From DASYSA01 sp036003885 (lineage in GTDB: Bacteria; Acidobacteriota; Blastocatellia; UBA7656), in assembly GCA_036003885.1 (NCBI GenBank), contig DASYSA010000570.1:1-6483 (forward strand): DNA of 6,483 nt. Reading direction: 5' to 3'. Made by a program: the position numbers and the translations under genes. The notes under the pieces are model-generated. The model had not been told where the DNA came from. It did no database searches and was given only the letters and a program-made list of their open reading frames with translations. Positions 1 to 6,483 of this stretch are shown here, piece after piece (the first letter of the stretch is position 1; each line of letters opens with the position of its first letter).

Positions 1-1
1 G

Positions 2-1561
2 CGAGAACCGCCGCGTGCTGGGGCACGCTCTAAGGACGAGACCTTCGTGCTCCCGGCAGAGCCCCAAAGCGGCGCGCAGTTTGATCTCTCGCGCAACGTG
101 ATCGCCGGCGGCGGTGGCACGAGTTCTGGCGGCAGTCTCAAGGTTGACGGTACCATTGGACAGCCGGCGGTGGGGACCCCGATGAGCAACGGACAGTTCT
201 CGCAAACAGGCGGCTTCTGGCAGCCGCAATCAGAAGCGTCGCCCACACCTTCACCAACGCCGACTCCGACGGCAACGCCAACGCCATCGCCGAGTCCGAC
301 CCCGATCGGAACACCGACGCCAACACCAACGCCCACGCCGACTCCGATACCAACTCCAACGCCAACGCCAACGCCAACCCCTACACCTTCTCCAGGTTCA
401 GGTGTGGTTCAGTTCAGCGCGTCGAATTACAATGTTCAAGAAGACTGCACGACAGTCACCATCACCGTGAACCGAGTCGGCGATACTTCCGGCGCGGCCA
501 GCATTGATTACAACACGTCCGATGTGACGGCGAGTGAACGCCGCGATTACATCACGGCGCTCGGCAAACTGCGCTTTGCTCCCGGCGAGACTTCGAAGAC
601 GTTCGTGGTACTCATCAATGAAGATTCTTTCGTCGAGGGAACGGAGACCTTTAATGTCAACTTGAGCAATCCGTCAGGCGTCAGTTTGGGTGGCCCATCG
701 ATCGCGACTGTCACAATCACTGACGACCCCACCGAACCCCCAGCGAATGTGATCGACGATCCGCAAAACCTCGTCTGCCAGCATTATCACGACTTTCTCA
801 ATCGGCAGGCGGACGCGAGTGGTTTGGCCTTTTGGACCAACGAGATTACGTCCTGCGGAGCTAACCAATCCTGCATTGAATCTAAACGCATCAACGTTTC
901 GGCGGCCTATTTTCTGTCAATTGAATTCCAGCAGACCGGCTACCTGGTTGAGCGGATGTACAAGACGGCTTATGGAAGCGCAAACGGCATGTCAACTTTC
1001 GGCGGCGCGCATCAGCTTTCGGTGCCCATCGTGCGCTTCGACGAGTTTCTGGCGGACACGCAGCAGATTGGACAGGGCGTCGTGGTCGGAGCGCCTGTTT
1101 GGGAGACGGTTTTGGAGAACAACAAACAGGCCTTCGCGTCAGAGTTCGTGCAACGCTCGCGTTTCAGTTCAGCCTATGCGACGACGCTAACTCCGGCGCA
1201 GTTCGTGGATCAGTTATTCGCGAATGCTGGAGTTACACCTACGTCAACAGATCGCAATGCAACCATTGCTGAGTTCGGCTCAGCGACGAACACTAGCGAT
1301 GTGGCGGCGCGGGGGCGAGCGTTGCGCCGCGCGGCAGAGAACCAAAGCTTGGTGACGAATGAATTCAACCGGGCTTTTGTGTTGATGCAGTTCTTCGGTT
1401 ACCTGCGCCGGAATCCGAACGATGCTCCCGACTTAGACTACACCGGTTTTGATTTCTGGTTGACCAAGTTGAATCAATTCAACGGTAACTTCGTCAACGC
1501 CGAGATGGTCAAGGCATTCATTACTTCCGCCGAATATCGTCAAAGGTTCGGATCAAATTAG
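2..1561 (+). CDS. Secreted/surface protein: Pro-Thr linker, Calx-beta domain, DUF4214 region; 5' end possibly outside window
   Basis: Probable exported surface or adhesion-type protein; no enzymatic motif is seen. Residues are numbered from the GTG at 47 (504 aa). Residues 10-58 form a Gly-rich module ending in DGTIGQP...GGFW, a signature I know from Acidobacteria and Planctomycetes exported proteins. Residues 65-116 are a TP/SP linker. Residues 118-228 are a Calx-beta domain, with EDSFVEGTETFNVNLSNP and a closing VTITDD; this fold usually binds Ca2+ through acidic loops. Residues 238-504 resemble DUF4214, with two echoing segments, QHYHDFLNRQADASGLAFW and a C-terminal YLRRNPNDAPD...FWLTKL...EYRQRFG. 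The frame has no stop back to base 2, adding 15 charged residues that do not look like a signal peptide. GTG 47 has AAGGA at 32-36, ten bases upstream, so it could be a start, but the protein would then lack a leader. I prefer a 5'-partial call. It ends with TAG and converges with the kinase array. The domain calls are firm; the start is uncertain. Confidence 0.9.
   Translation, partial: REPPRAGARSKDETFVLPAEPQSGAQFDLSRNVIAGGGGTSSGGSLKVDGTIGQPAVGTPMSNGQFSQTGGFWQPQSEASPTPSPTPTPTATPTPSPSPTPIGTPTPTPTPTPTPIPTPTPTPTPTPTPSPGSGVVQFSASNYNVQEDCTTVTITVNRVGDTSGAASIDYNTSDVTASERRDYITALGKLRFAPGETSKTFVVLINEDSFVEGTETFNVNLSNPSGVSLGGPSIATVTITDDPTEPPANVIDDPQNLVCQHYHDFLNRQADASGLAFWTNEITSCGANQSCIESKRINVSAAYFLSIEFQQTGYLVERMYKTAYGSANGMSTFGGAHQLSVPIVRFDEFLADTQQIGQGVVVGAPVWETVLENNKQAFASEFVQRSRFSSAYATTLTPAQFVDQLFANAGVTPTSTDRNATIAEFGSATNTSDVAARGRALRRAAENQSLVTNEFNRAFVLMQFFGYLRRNPNDAPDLDYTGFDFWLTKLNQFNGNFVNAEMVKAFITSAEYRQRFGSN
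242..394 (+). repeat. Degenerate ACNCCN hexamer tract coding for the Thr-Pro/Ser-Pro linker
   Basis: About 150 bases of imperfect 6-base units (mostly acgcca, actccg, acacca, with tcgccg variants) encode alternating Thr/Ser-Pro. The only clear break is an Ile-Gly around bases 305-310, with a further Ile near 350. The units are a multiple of three, so gain or loss of a unit by slippage changes linker length without shifting frame. At protein level it separates the N-terminal module from the Calx-beta domain as a stiff, extended spacer, typical of secreted multidomain proteins. It also gives a spurious open frame on the opposite strand. Confidence 0.85.
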
Positions 1562-1754
1562 CACCGGTTGGGCGATAACAAAACCACGCTGCATGCGCTT
1601 TGTGTCAGAAGCAATCTCGGAAGGTAGTACCTTGAGTGCGATCGTCCGATTGAGTTCTGTGTCCAGCGCAAGGTACACCTCACCCATTCCGCCTTCGCCC
1701 AGCTTTGAGCGGATTTTGTAACGGCCAAGTTTTGTGCCGGTGGACAAGAGTCAT
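1553..1754 (-). pseudogene. Decayed N-terminal fragment of a receptor Ser/Thr kinase
   Basis: A 64-codon frame (TTG at 1747 to TGA at 1553) carries LGRYKIRSKLGEGGMGEVYL and the ATP-binding lysine motif IALKVLP, which is the start of a Hanks-type kinase. By hand alignment 36 of 51 residues match the intact neighbour. Homology ends at RMQR, where the neighbour continues FVQEAKAASAL, so the rest of the kinase, the membrane helix and the propeller are all missing. An ATG at 1754-1752 occupies the position of the neighbour's start: the remnant reads ATG ACT CTT GTC C ACC GGC ACA, the neighbour ATG ACA CTC GCA CCC GGC ACA. One extra base (probably a C) puts that ATG out of frame, and the shifted frame stops after 23 codons. 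The ATG lies 4 bases after the upstream kinase's stop, the spacing of a former array member. Its last 9 bases overlap the end of the converging + strand gene. Without catalytic residues it cannot be an active kinase. Expression of the short frame from TTG is possible but unlikely to matter. Confidence 0.85.
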
Positions 1755-1758
1755 TCGA

Positions 1759-4521
1759 TTATCTGAAGTCACTGATCAGCACCACGTCGCTGGTGGTGGA
1801 GTAGCGGGACAGGGCCAGTTGTTTGCCGTCTCGGGACCACGCCCACCACCAAATCTGGTCGGAGGTAAAGTTGGTTAGCTGTTTTGGCTTACCGCCGTCG
1901 AGCGGCTGCAACCACAGATTGTCCACGCCGCCTTGCGCCTCTTTATAAATCAGTCCCCTGCTGTCGCGCGACCAAGTGGGGTCCCACGGGTGGTCGAAGA
2001 TTTTCACCGGCTCTCCGCCCTCGAACGGCATCACCGCCTGACGGAATTTCTTTGCGCCTTCGTCCCACATGTGGAAGACAATCCATTTCCCGTCCGGGGA
2101 AATCACCGGCGCGTGTCCCGGATGCGGGGTCACCTGCACCGGCTCGCCGCCTTCGATGGAGACTTTAAGGATCACATTCTTGCCTTCTCGCGTGCCCGTG
2201 TACACCACCCACTTCCCGTCCGGTGAGATTTTTGGTTGAATATCGCTATCTCCGTGCGTGAGCTGCCGCTCGTTGCCGCCGTCGGCATCCATCCGCCAGA
2301 TACTGTAGCCTCCCGAACGATTGGAACTGAACACGATGTACTTTCCGTCAGGCGAGACCGCCGGCCACAAGTTGAATTGTCCGTCCACAGTCAGTTGTTT
2401 CCTTCCGCTCGCGTCCGCCCCTATGGTCCACAATTGGGCTCTACCGCCCGCGTAGGAGGTGAAGATCACTTTGCCATCTGGCGTCCAATCCACCCCGACG
2501 ATGCCCTCGTAGTTTCCGGTGCCCGGGGAGAGTTGCCGGGCGCGCTCCGCCTTACCTTCCGGGGCCACCCAGAGGCTCGTCGGCGTGTCGCCCTGCACCG
2601 TCACCAGCGCGCTCGAATCTTCCGTCAGGCTCACCCCGCCGTAGTTGTTCAGGTCGTTGGTGACCCGCCGCATCTGCCCACCCGGATAGGACACCTCATA
2701 GAGTTGCGAGCCGAAGTACGAATTCTGCTCGGCGGCATCCATCAGCAGGGCGCTTCCATCGGCCAGCCAGGCCAATTGTCCGACCCTAATCCATCTCTGC
2801 GTTCCGACGACCGGTTTCTCCTGCCCTCCAGCGGCCGGAACAACTACAACATCGACATGTTCACCCCCGCTCCATCCATGCACGGGCACGGCGATGGTCT
2901 TTCCGTCCGGCGACCACGCGGGTGTGCCGACATATTCGTCCGGCTGCTTGCGCGTGGCCAACGTTTTTTCGCCGCTGCCATCCGCGTTCGCCGACATCAA
3001 AGCGGATTGAGCGGCACCCGGTGGGTTGCGGACGAAACTGACCTGCTTGCCGTCCGGGGAGAAGGTGACCGCGCTGGCGATGTCCGTGATCAGCTTGCGC
3101 GGCTCTCCCCCCAATACCGGCAACTGGTAGAGCGTCTGTACGACGGGTCCTCTTTGTCCCCAGATGTAATAAATGTAGTTTCCGTCGCGCGAAAACGTAA
3201 GGCCGCCAAAGGAGCCGTCCGCCGGCGCCAGGATCTGCACGTTGCTCTCGATGGCCGTTTGCCGCATCCACAGGCTCTGCTTGCCGGCGTCTTCGATCAC
3301 GTGCACCACGTACTTGCCGTCCGCCGAAATCACCGCCAGGCGCGACTTGCCCGTCGAGGTCAGCCGAGTGATCTTCATTGCCTGGCTAGACGATGGCGCC
3401 TTGTTCTGGCCGATCAGTCTGTAAAGCCAGAAGCCCAGGCCGCCAGCGATCACGATCAAAGCCGCCAAGGCAATAGCAATGCCGCGCTTGTGGCTTTTGA
3501 TTTGACTGACGATGTACTCCGCGCTTGAGGTCGTGGGCGCTGTCGAGTCTGCGCCCATCCGCGCTGCTTGAGTTGGCGCCGTGTCGGCCATCGCCGGCTC
3601 GCTGGCCTCAGTCGTCGCGCGTGCAGGTAACTCCGCCGGGGCTCTCCGTTCCAGTTGCGCTTGCTCAAGCTCACGTTCGCAGTCTTTGAGATCAATCAGT
3701 AGGTCCTTGATGCTCTGATAACGCTCGTCTCTATTCTTGCGCAGCGTTTTCGAGACAATCCGCTCAAGGTCGGCCGGCACTTCTCTTGAATAACGCGCCA
3801 GTGGCTGAGGCTTTTTCTCGCTGAGGATCGCAGCCAGCACTTCGCCCGATGTCGAGCCCTCAAATGGTAAGCGTCCGGCCACCACCTCATACAGCACGAC
3901 GCCGAGACTGAAAATGTCTGTCCGCGCGTCGACTGGCATCCCGCGCGCCTGCTCCGGTGACATGTAGATAGCTGTCCCAACCACTGTGCCCGGGTCTGTC
4001 TTGAATCTCGTCGGCACTTGAGTGTCGACAGTTGCTGATTCAGCGGTGAGTTTCGCTAAACCGAAGTCCAGCACCTTCACGATGCCATCGCCCCGGAGCA
4101 TGATGTTTTCGGGCTTGATGTCTCGATGCACGATGTTCGCAGCGTGAGCAGCCGAGAGGGCGCTCGCGGTTTGAATCGCCACATCGAGCACTTCCGCGAT
4201 ACTCATTGGCGCGCTTCGCATGCGTTCGCGCAGCGTCTCGCCATCGATGAACTCAGTGGCAATGAAATTCACCGAGTCGATCTGCTCGATCTCGTGAATC
4301 GTGATGATGTTCGGATGATTCAACGCGGAAGCAGCCTTGGCTTCCTGCACGAAGCGACTCATTCTGTCACGGTGTGAGGCAACATCTGTCGGCAGAATCT
4401 TCAGCGCAACTTTCCGATCAAGCTTCGTGTCCTGCGCCAGATACACCTCACCCATGCCGCCTTCGCCAAGCTTTGAGCGGATTTCGTAGCGGCCGAGACG
4501 TGTGCCGGGTGCGAGTGTCAT
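1759..4521 (-). CDS. Transmembrane Ser/Thr protein kinase (PknB/Hanks type) with C-terminal PD40/TolB-like propeller
   Basis: A complete 920-residue receptor kinase expected to phosphorylate Ser/Thr on cytoplasmic targets and on itself. The kinase domain is about residues 11-275. Its motifs are glycine loop GEGGMG (19-24), VALK lysine K41, probable helix-C glutamate E60, HRDIKPEN with catalytic D134 and N139, DFG D152, a Thr-rich activation loop (GTVVGTAIYMSPE), and TDIFSLGVVLYE. All catalytic residues are present. A linker rich in Ala, Thr and Pro (about 283-345) leads to one membrane helix (348-370) preceded by KSHKRG, giving an N-in, C-out topology. Residues 383-920 contain about twelve PD40-type repeats (SPDGKYIVF, SPDGKWVVY and similar), ending DVVLISDFR. 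I chose ATG 4521, two bases after the upstream stop, over TTG 4548, which would overlap that gene. The start MTLAPGTRLGRY is the usual family start, and the downstream remnant has an ATG at the same place. The promoter is probably shared and upstream of the array. The substrate and ligand cannot be read from sequence. Confidence 0.97.
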   Translation of the reverse strand: MTLAPGTRLGRYEIRSKLGEGGMGEVYLAQDTKLDRKVALKILPTDVASHRDRMSRFVQEAKAASALNHPNIITIHEIEQIDSVNFIATEFIDGETLRERMRSAPMSIAEVLDVAIQTASALSAAHAANIVHRDIKPENIMLRGDGIVKVLDFGLAKLTAESATVDTQVPTRFKTDPGTVVGTAIYMSPEQARGMPVDARTDIFSLGVVLYEVVAGRLPFEGSTSGEVLAAILSEKKPQPLARYSREVPADLERIVSKTLRKNRDERYQSIKDLLIDLKDCERELEQAQLERRAPAELPARATTEASEPAMADTAPTQAARMGADSTAPTTSSAEYIVSQIKSHKRGIAIALAALIVIAGGLGFWLYRLIGQNKAPSSSQAMKITRLTSTGKSRLAVISADGKYVVHVIEDAGKQSLWMRQTAIESNVQILAPADGSFGGLTFSRDGNYIYYIWGQRGPVVQTLYQLPVLGGEPRKLITDIASAVTFSPDGKQVSFVRNPPGAAQSALMSANADGSGEKTLATRKQPDEYVGTPAWSPDGKTIAVPVHGWSGGEHVDVVVVPAAGGQEKPVVGTQRWIRVGQLAWLADGSALLMDAAEQNSYFGSQLYEVSYPGGQMRRVTNDLNNYGGVSLTEDSSALVTVQGDTPTSLWVAPEGKAERARQLSPGTGNYEGIVGVDWTPDGKVIFTSYAGGRAQLWTIGADASGRKQLTVDGQFNLWPAVSPDGKYIVFSSNRSGGYSIWRMDADGGNERQLTHGDSDIQPKISPDGKWVVYTGTREGKNVILKVSIEGGEPVQVTPHPGHAPVISPDGKWIVFHMWDEGAKKFRQAVMPFEGGEPVKIFDHPWDPTWSRDSRGLIYKEAQGGVDNLWLQPLDGGKPKQLTNFTSDQIWWWAWSRDGKQLALSRYSTTSDVVLISDFR

Positions 4522-4526
4522 GATCA
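4519..4526 (-). other. Stop-start junction of the two tandem kinase genes
   Basis: On the - strand this reads TGA TC ATG: the stop of the upstream kinase, two bases, then the start of the downstream kinase. There is no room for a promoter or terminator, and only a weak purine stretch (TTGAAG) precedes the ATG, inside the upstream coding sequence. This arrangement favours translational coupling, with ribosomes ending the first gene restarting on the second. The remnant at the other end of the array shows a similar arrangement (TAA, four bases, ATG at 1752-1761). Confidence 0.75.
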
Positions 4527-6482
4527 GCGCTTCAAGTCCGCTGTCCAATTGACGACGACGGTGATAGGGGTGTGACCCGCCTCCTCAACCAGGTTGTTCA
4601 GGAGAAAACGCTGACCGTCAGCAGTCACGGCGTAATAGTCTCCCGGGGTGTCTATCCCACCTACCCGCGTTACGAATAGCGCGTTGGGAGTGTGGTGCTC
4701 GAAAGTAGGGCCTTCGGTATTAACCTCCACAGCGATGAGCTTGTGATCGGCGGACAAATAGAACAATTCTCTACCGTCGCGTCGCCAGCGCGGTTGTTCG
4801 CCACCGCCGGTCGAGACCTGCCATTTGCCCGCCGCTGCAGGAAATGGCCGAACGTACACTTCAGTTCTTCCCGATTCAATCGACGCATAGGCGACCCATT
4901 TCCCGTTTGGGGAAAACTGCGCCTGACGCTCATCCGCATCTGTTTGAAGAAAGGGGATAGGAGTTCGATCACCGTCCAGCGGCAATACCCACAGGTCCCA
5001 ACTGGTCTTTGGGTCAATCACTCCATAAATTATGAAGCGCCCATCACGGGACCAGTCGAAAGGGATCTTGGGAATGAAATTCTTGAGCAGCGGCTCCTCG
5101 TTGCCCGCGCTGTTCGATACTTTCTGAAGAAGATTTGGCGGTCCATCGCGTAGTGAAGCAAAGACGATCCGATTCCCGTCCGGCGACCAGATAGGAGCGA
5201 AGTCAATCGTTTGCTCGAAGGTGAATGGTGAGGCCGTGCCGCGCGCGAGATCCATGAGCCAGATGTTGATCGCTCCTGTCCGAGATTCAACCCGGCGGAA
5301 AGCGAGCCGGGCGCTTTCAGGCGAGAGTTGAAGGTCCCCTTGATCAGCGGCCTCGCCGACTATGCCTAGCTCTTTGCCGGTGCGATCAACCCAGGTGAAT
5401 TGGGTCTTCCCAGCGGCGCCGCTGTGGTAAACAAGCACGCCATTATCGGAGACAGAGAAGAATCCCTGGAAAGAGGTGGCGTCAAATCCCACGTCTTCGG
5501 CAATCGGAAACGGATCCCCTGCCACTGCGAGCTTATCAGCGTCGAAGCGCTGGGCCATGAGTGTCGCTTCTCGCCGGAAGATCAGATAACCCGGAGGCGC
5601 ATACACAGCATTCGAGTAAACGGAAAGCAGAAGCTTTGAATCATCGGAGTCAAGCGAGCCGACGCGAAGCTCACGCTGCACATTCAGATTCCGGATAGCG
5701 GCGAGATACAAGTAGTGGCGACCGTCGGGTAGGAAGGTAGGAAGCCAGCGAGGACCGAAAGATCCCTGTGCCAGGTCGACCGTGTTTATCGGTGTGGCCT
5801 CGCCCCCCGATGCTGGTATCCGATAAAGCGGAGCGGGAGGAGTTGGACAAAAGATGATTACGCCTTCCCGGTTCCAAGCGCCGCCTCGACCGTTGGGCGC
5901 GTTAGCAAGCGTGGTCGGCCGACCGCCGGAAATTCCGATCGTCTTGAGCTTGCCCCCAGCGAAGAATCCGAGAGAGCGGCTGTCAGGCGACCAGAAGGGC
6001 AAAATGGCTCCGTCAGTTCCGGCAAGCGGCTGAGGAACGAGCGAATCAAGCGGGCGCACATACAGCAGACTCTTTCCCGAAGCATCCATGGCCACGAAGG
6101 CCAGAACCTTGCCGTCGGAGGAGATGAGCGGCGCTTGTCCGGCCATCAGGAATGTCGTCTCCGGCGGCAGGATTGAGAGTCTGTGCACGCGCAGGTCTGT
6201 CGCGCCAGCGCGAAGATAGAGCATCGCCAGACTCAACGGCGCCAGGGAAAGAAGGGCAGTAACACCAATCCAAATTAAGCGCTCTCGATTCTTCGAAGGT
6301 TGCCGAGCGGCGATAACACCGGTGGCGGTTGAGCCAAGGCTTGAAATGCCGGAGAGATTTTCCAGAGCAAAGGCAACGTCGTTTGCCGATTGAAACCGCC
6401 GTTCGGGACTCTTCTCAAGGCAATGCCAGACCACGCGCTCGAGTGCGGGGGCAAGGTTGCGATTCGTTGCCGAGAATTCCCG
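4524..6482 (-). CDS. Receptor Ser/Thr protein kinase with PD40 propeller, 5' end cut by window edge
   Basis: The frame is open to the right edge and 652 residues are visible. Counting from the codon at 6482, residues 1-45 are the end of a kinase C-lobe: NLAPALERVVWHCLEK, then SPERRFQSANDVAFALENL, a classic acidobacterial kinase ending. The GTG at 6434 lies inside this domain and is not a start. All catalytic motifs lie outside the window, so activity cannot be judged. From family length I infer about 240 missing residues. A short linker of about 25 residues leads to one membrane helix (69-90, LIWIGVTALLSLAPLSLAML) after the basic SKNRER. The remaining ~555 residues are a predicted periplasmic propeller with about twelve PD40-like repeats (WSPDSRSLGFF, FLPDGRHYLYL, WSPDGNRIVFA, WSRDGRFIIYG, FSPNGKWVAYA). 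The repeats are more degenerate than those of the next gene. It ends in TGA two bases before that gene's ATG, so the pair is probably co-transcribed and translationally coupled. It is a paralogue of its neighbour, not a recent duplicate, because the propellers differ in most positions. Confidence 0.96.
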   Translation of the reverse strand, partial: REFSATNRNLAPALERVVWHCLEKSPERRFQSANDVAFALENLSGISSLGSTATGVIAARQPSKNRERLIWIGVTALLSLAPLSLAMLYLRAGATDLRVHRLSILPPETTFLMAGQAPLISSDGKVLAFVAMDASGKSLLYVRPLDSLVPQPLAGTDGAILPFWSPDSRSLGFFAGGKLKTIGISGGRPTTLANAPNGRGGAWNREGVIIFCPTPPAPLYRIPASGGEATPINTVDLAQGSFGPRWLPTFLPDGRHYLYLAAIRNLNVQRELRVGSLDSDDSKLLLSVYSNAVYAPPGYLIFRREATLMAQRFDADKLAVAGDPFPIAEDVGFDATSFQGFFSVSDNGVLVYHSGAAGKTQFTWVDRTGKELGIVGEAADQGDLQLSPESARLAFRRVESRTGAINIWLMDLARGTASPFTFEQTIDFAPIWSPDGNRIVFASLRDGPPNLLQKVSNSAGNEEPLLKNFIPKIPFDWSRDGRFIIYGVIDPKTSWDLWVLPLDGDRTPIPFLQTDADERQAQFSPNGKWVAYASIESGRTEVYVRPFPAAAGKWQVSTGGGEQPRWRRDGRELFYLSADHKLIAVEVNTEGPTFEHHTPNALFVTRVGGIDTPGDYYAVTADGQRFLLNNLVEEAGHTPITVVVNWTADLKR

Positions 6483-6483
6483 C

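Noticed and set aside
138..377. 79-codon - strand frame with a low-complexity Ala/Leu/Val/Ser product
   Set aside because: It is the complement of the Thr-Pro repeat tract; the absence of stops comes from the repeat itself.
819..1190. 123-codon + strand frame overlapping the DUF4214 region
   Set aside because: It is an out-of-frame shadow of a well-supported coding region, Arg/Ser-rich with no recognisable motif.
1562..1620. Possible bidirectional terminator between the converging genes (GCATGC palindrome at 1591-1596)
   Set aside because: The palindrome is only six bases and has no extended stem or T-run, so I see no credible terminator hairpin.
2861..3271. 136-codon - strand frame inside the intact kinase gene
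   Set aside because: It is an alternative frame of the same strand within a conserved propeller; the main frame fully explains the sequence.
2236..3528. 430-codon open frame on the + strand, antisense to the intact kinase
   Set aside because: It lies wholly opposite a well-supported propeller coding region. Its composition (rich in Arg, His, Val and Pro) is typical of a reverse-strand shadow of GC-rich coding DNA, and it shows no recognisable domain.
4522..4548. N-terminal extension of the intact kinase from TTG 4548
   Set aside because: It would overlap the upstream gene by 25 bases and add nine residues not expected before the family's usual MTLAPGT start. ATG 4521 fits better and is mirrored by the remnant's ATG.
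6432..6434. GTG 6434 as the start of the upstream - strand gene
   Set aside because: The frame continues to the edge with clear kinase C-lobe sequence (NLAPALERV), so the gene is truncated by the window and does not start here.

Overview
The window looks like chromosomal or metagenomic DNA from an acidobacterium, most likely class Blastocatellia (Pyrinomonadaceae-like). I infer this from protein style and have not matched it to a database. The markers are receptor-type Ser/Thr kinases with long C-terminal PD40/TolB-like propellers arranged in tandem, and a Pro-Thr-linked Calx-beta plus DUF4214 secreted protein with the N-terminal 'DGTIGQP...GGFW' signature. GC is moderately high. No RNA gene, CRISPR array, insertion sequence or phage gene was seen.

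Layout. On the + strand, 2-1561 encodes an exported or surface protein. Its parts are a glycine-rich N-terminal module, a long TP/SP repeat linker, one Calx-beta domain, and a DUF4214-type C-terminal region. Its reading frame is open to the left edge, so the true start and any signal peptide may lie outside. On the - strand, reading right to left, there is a tandem kinase array. First comes a 5'-truncated kinase (6482 down to 4524), of which only the end of the kinase C-lobe, one membrane segment and the whole propeller are visible. Next is an intact 920-residue receptor kinase (4521 down to 1759). Last is a short decayed kinase N-terminus (1754 down to 1553). The two large genes are separated by 2 bases, and the remnant's ancestral ATG sits 4 bases after the intact kinase's stop. 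The array is therefore almost certainly one transcription unit, with its promoter beyond the right edge. It converges tail to tail with the + strand gene.

Function. The two large - strand proteins should be inner-membrane signalling receptors, with a cytoplasmic Hanks-type kinase, one transmembrane helix, and a periplasmic repeat domain that may sense a ligand or bind a partner. The intact kinase keeps every catalytic motif. The + strand protein is probably a cell-surface or secreted adhesion-type protein. Nothing in the sequence links it functionally to the kinases beyond position.

The most interesting signal is the remnant at 1553-1754. It is a third array member reduced to about 53 recognisable codons, with an apparent one-base frameshift just after its ancestral start and a homology breakpoint 20-40 bases from the end of the surface-protein gene. 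Its glycine-loop DNA is about 90% identical to the intact neighbour over 62 bases and drops to about 56% in the next 75 bases. Synonymous sites follow the same split, which suggests local gene conversion between array members. I found no convincing wholly new system.
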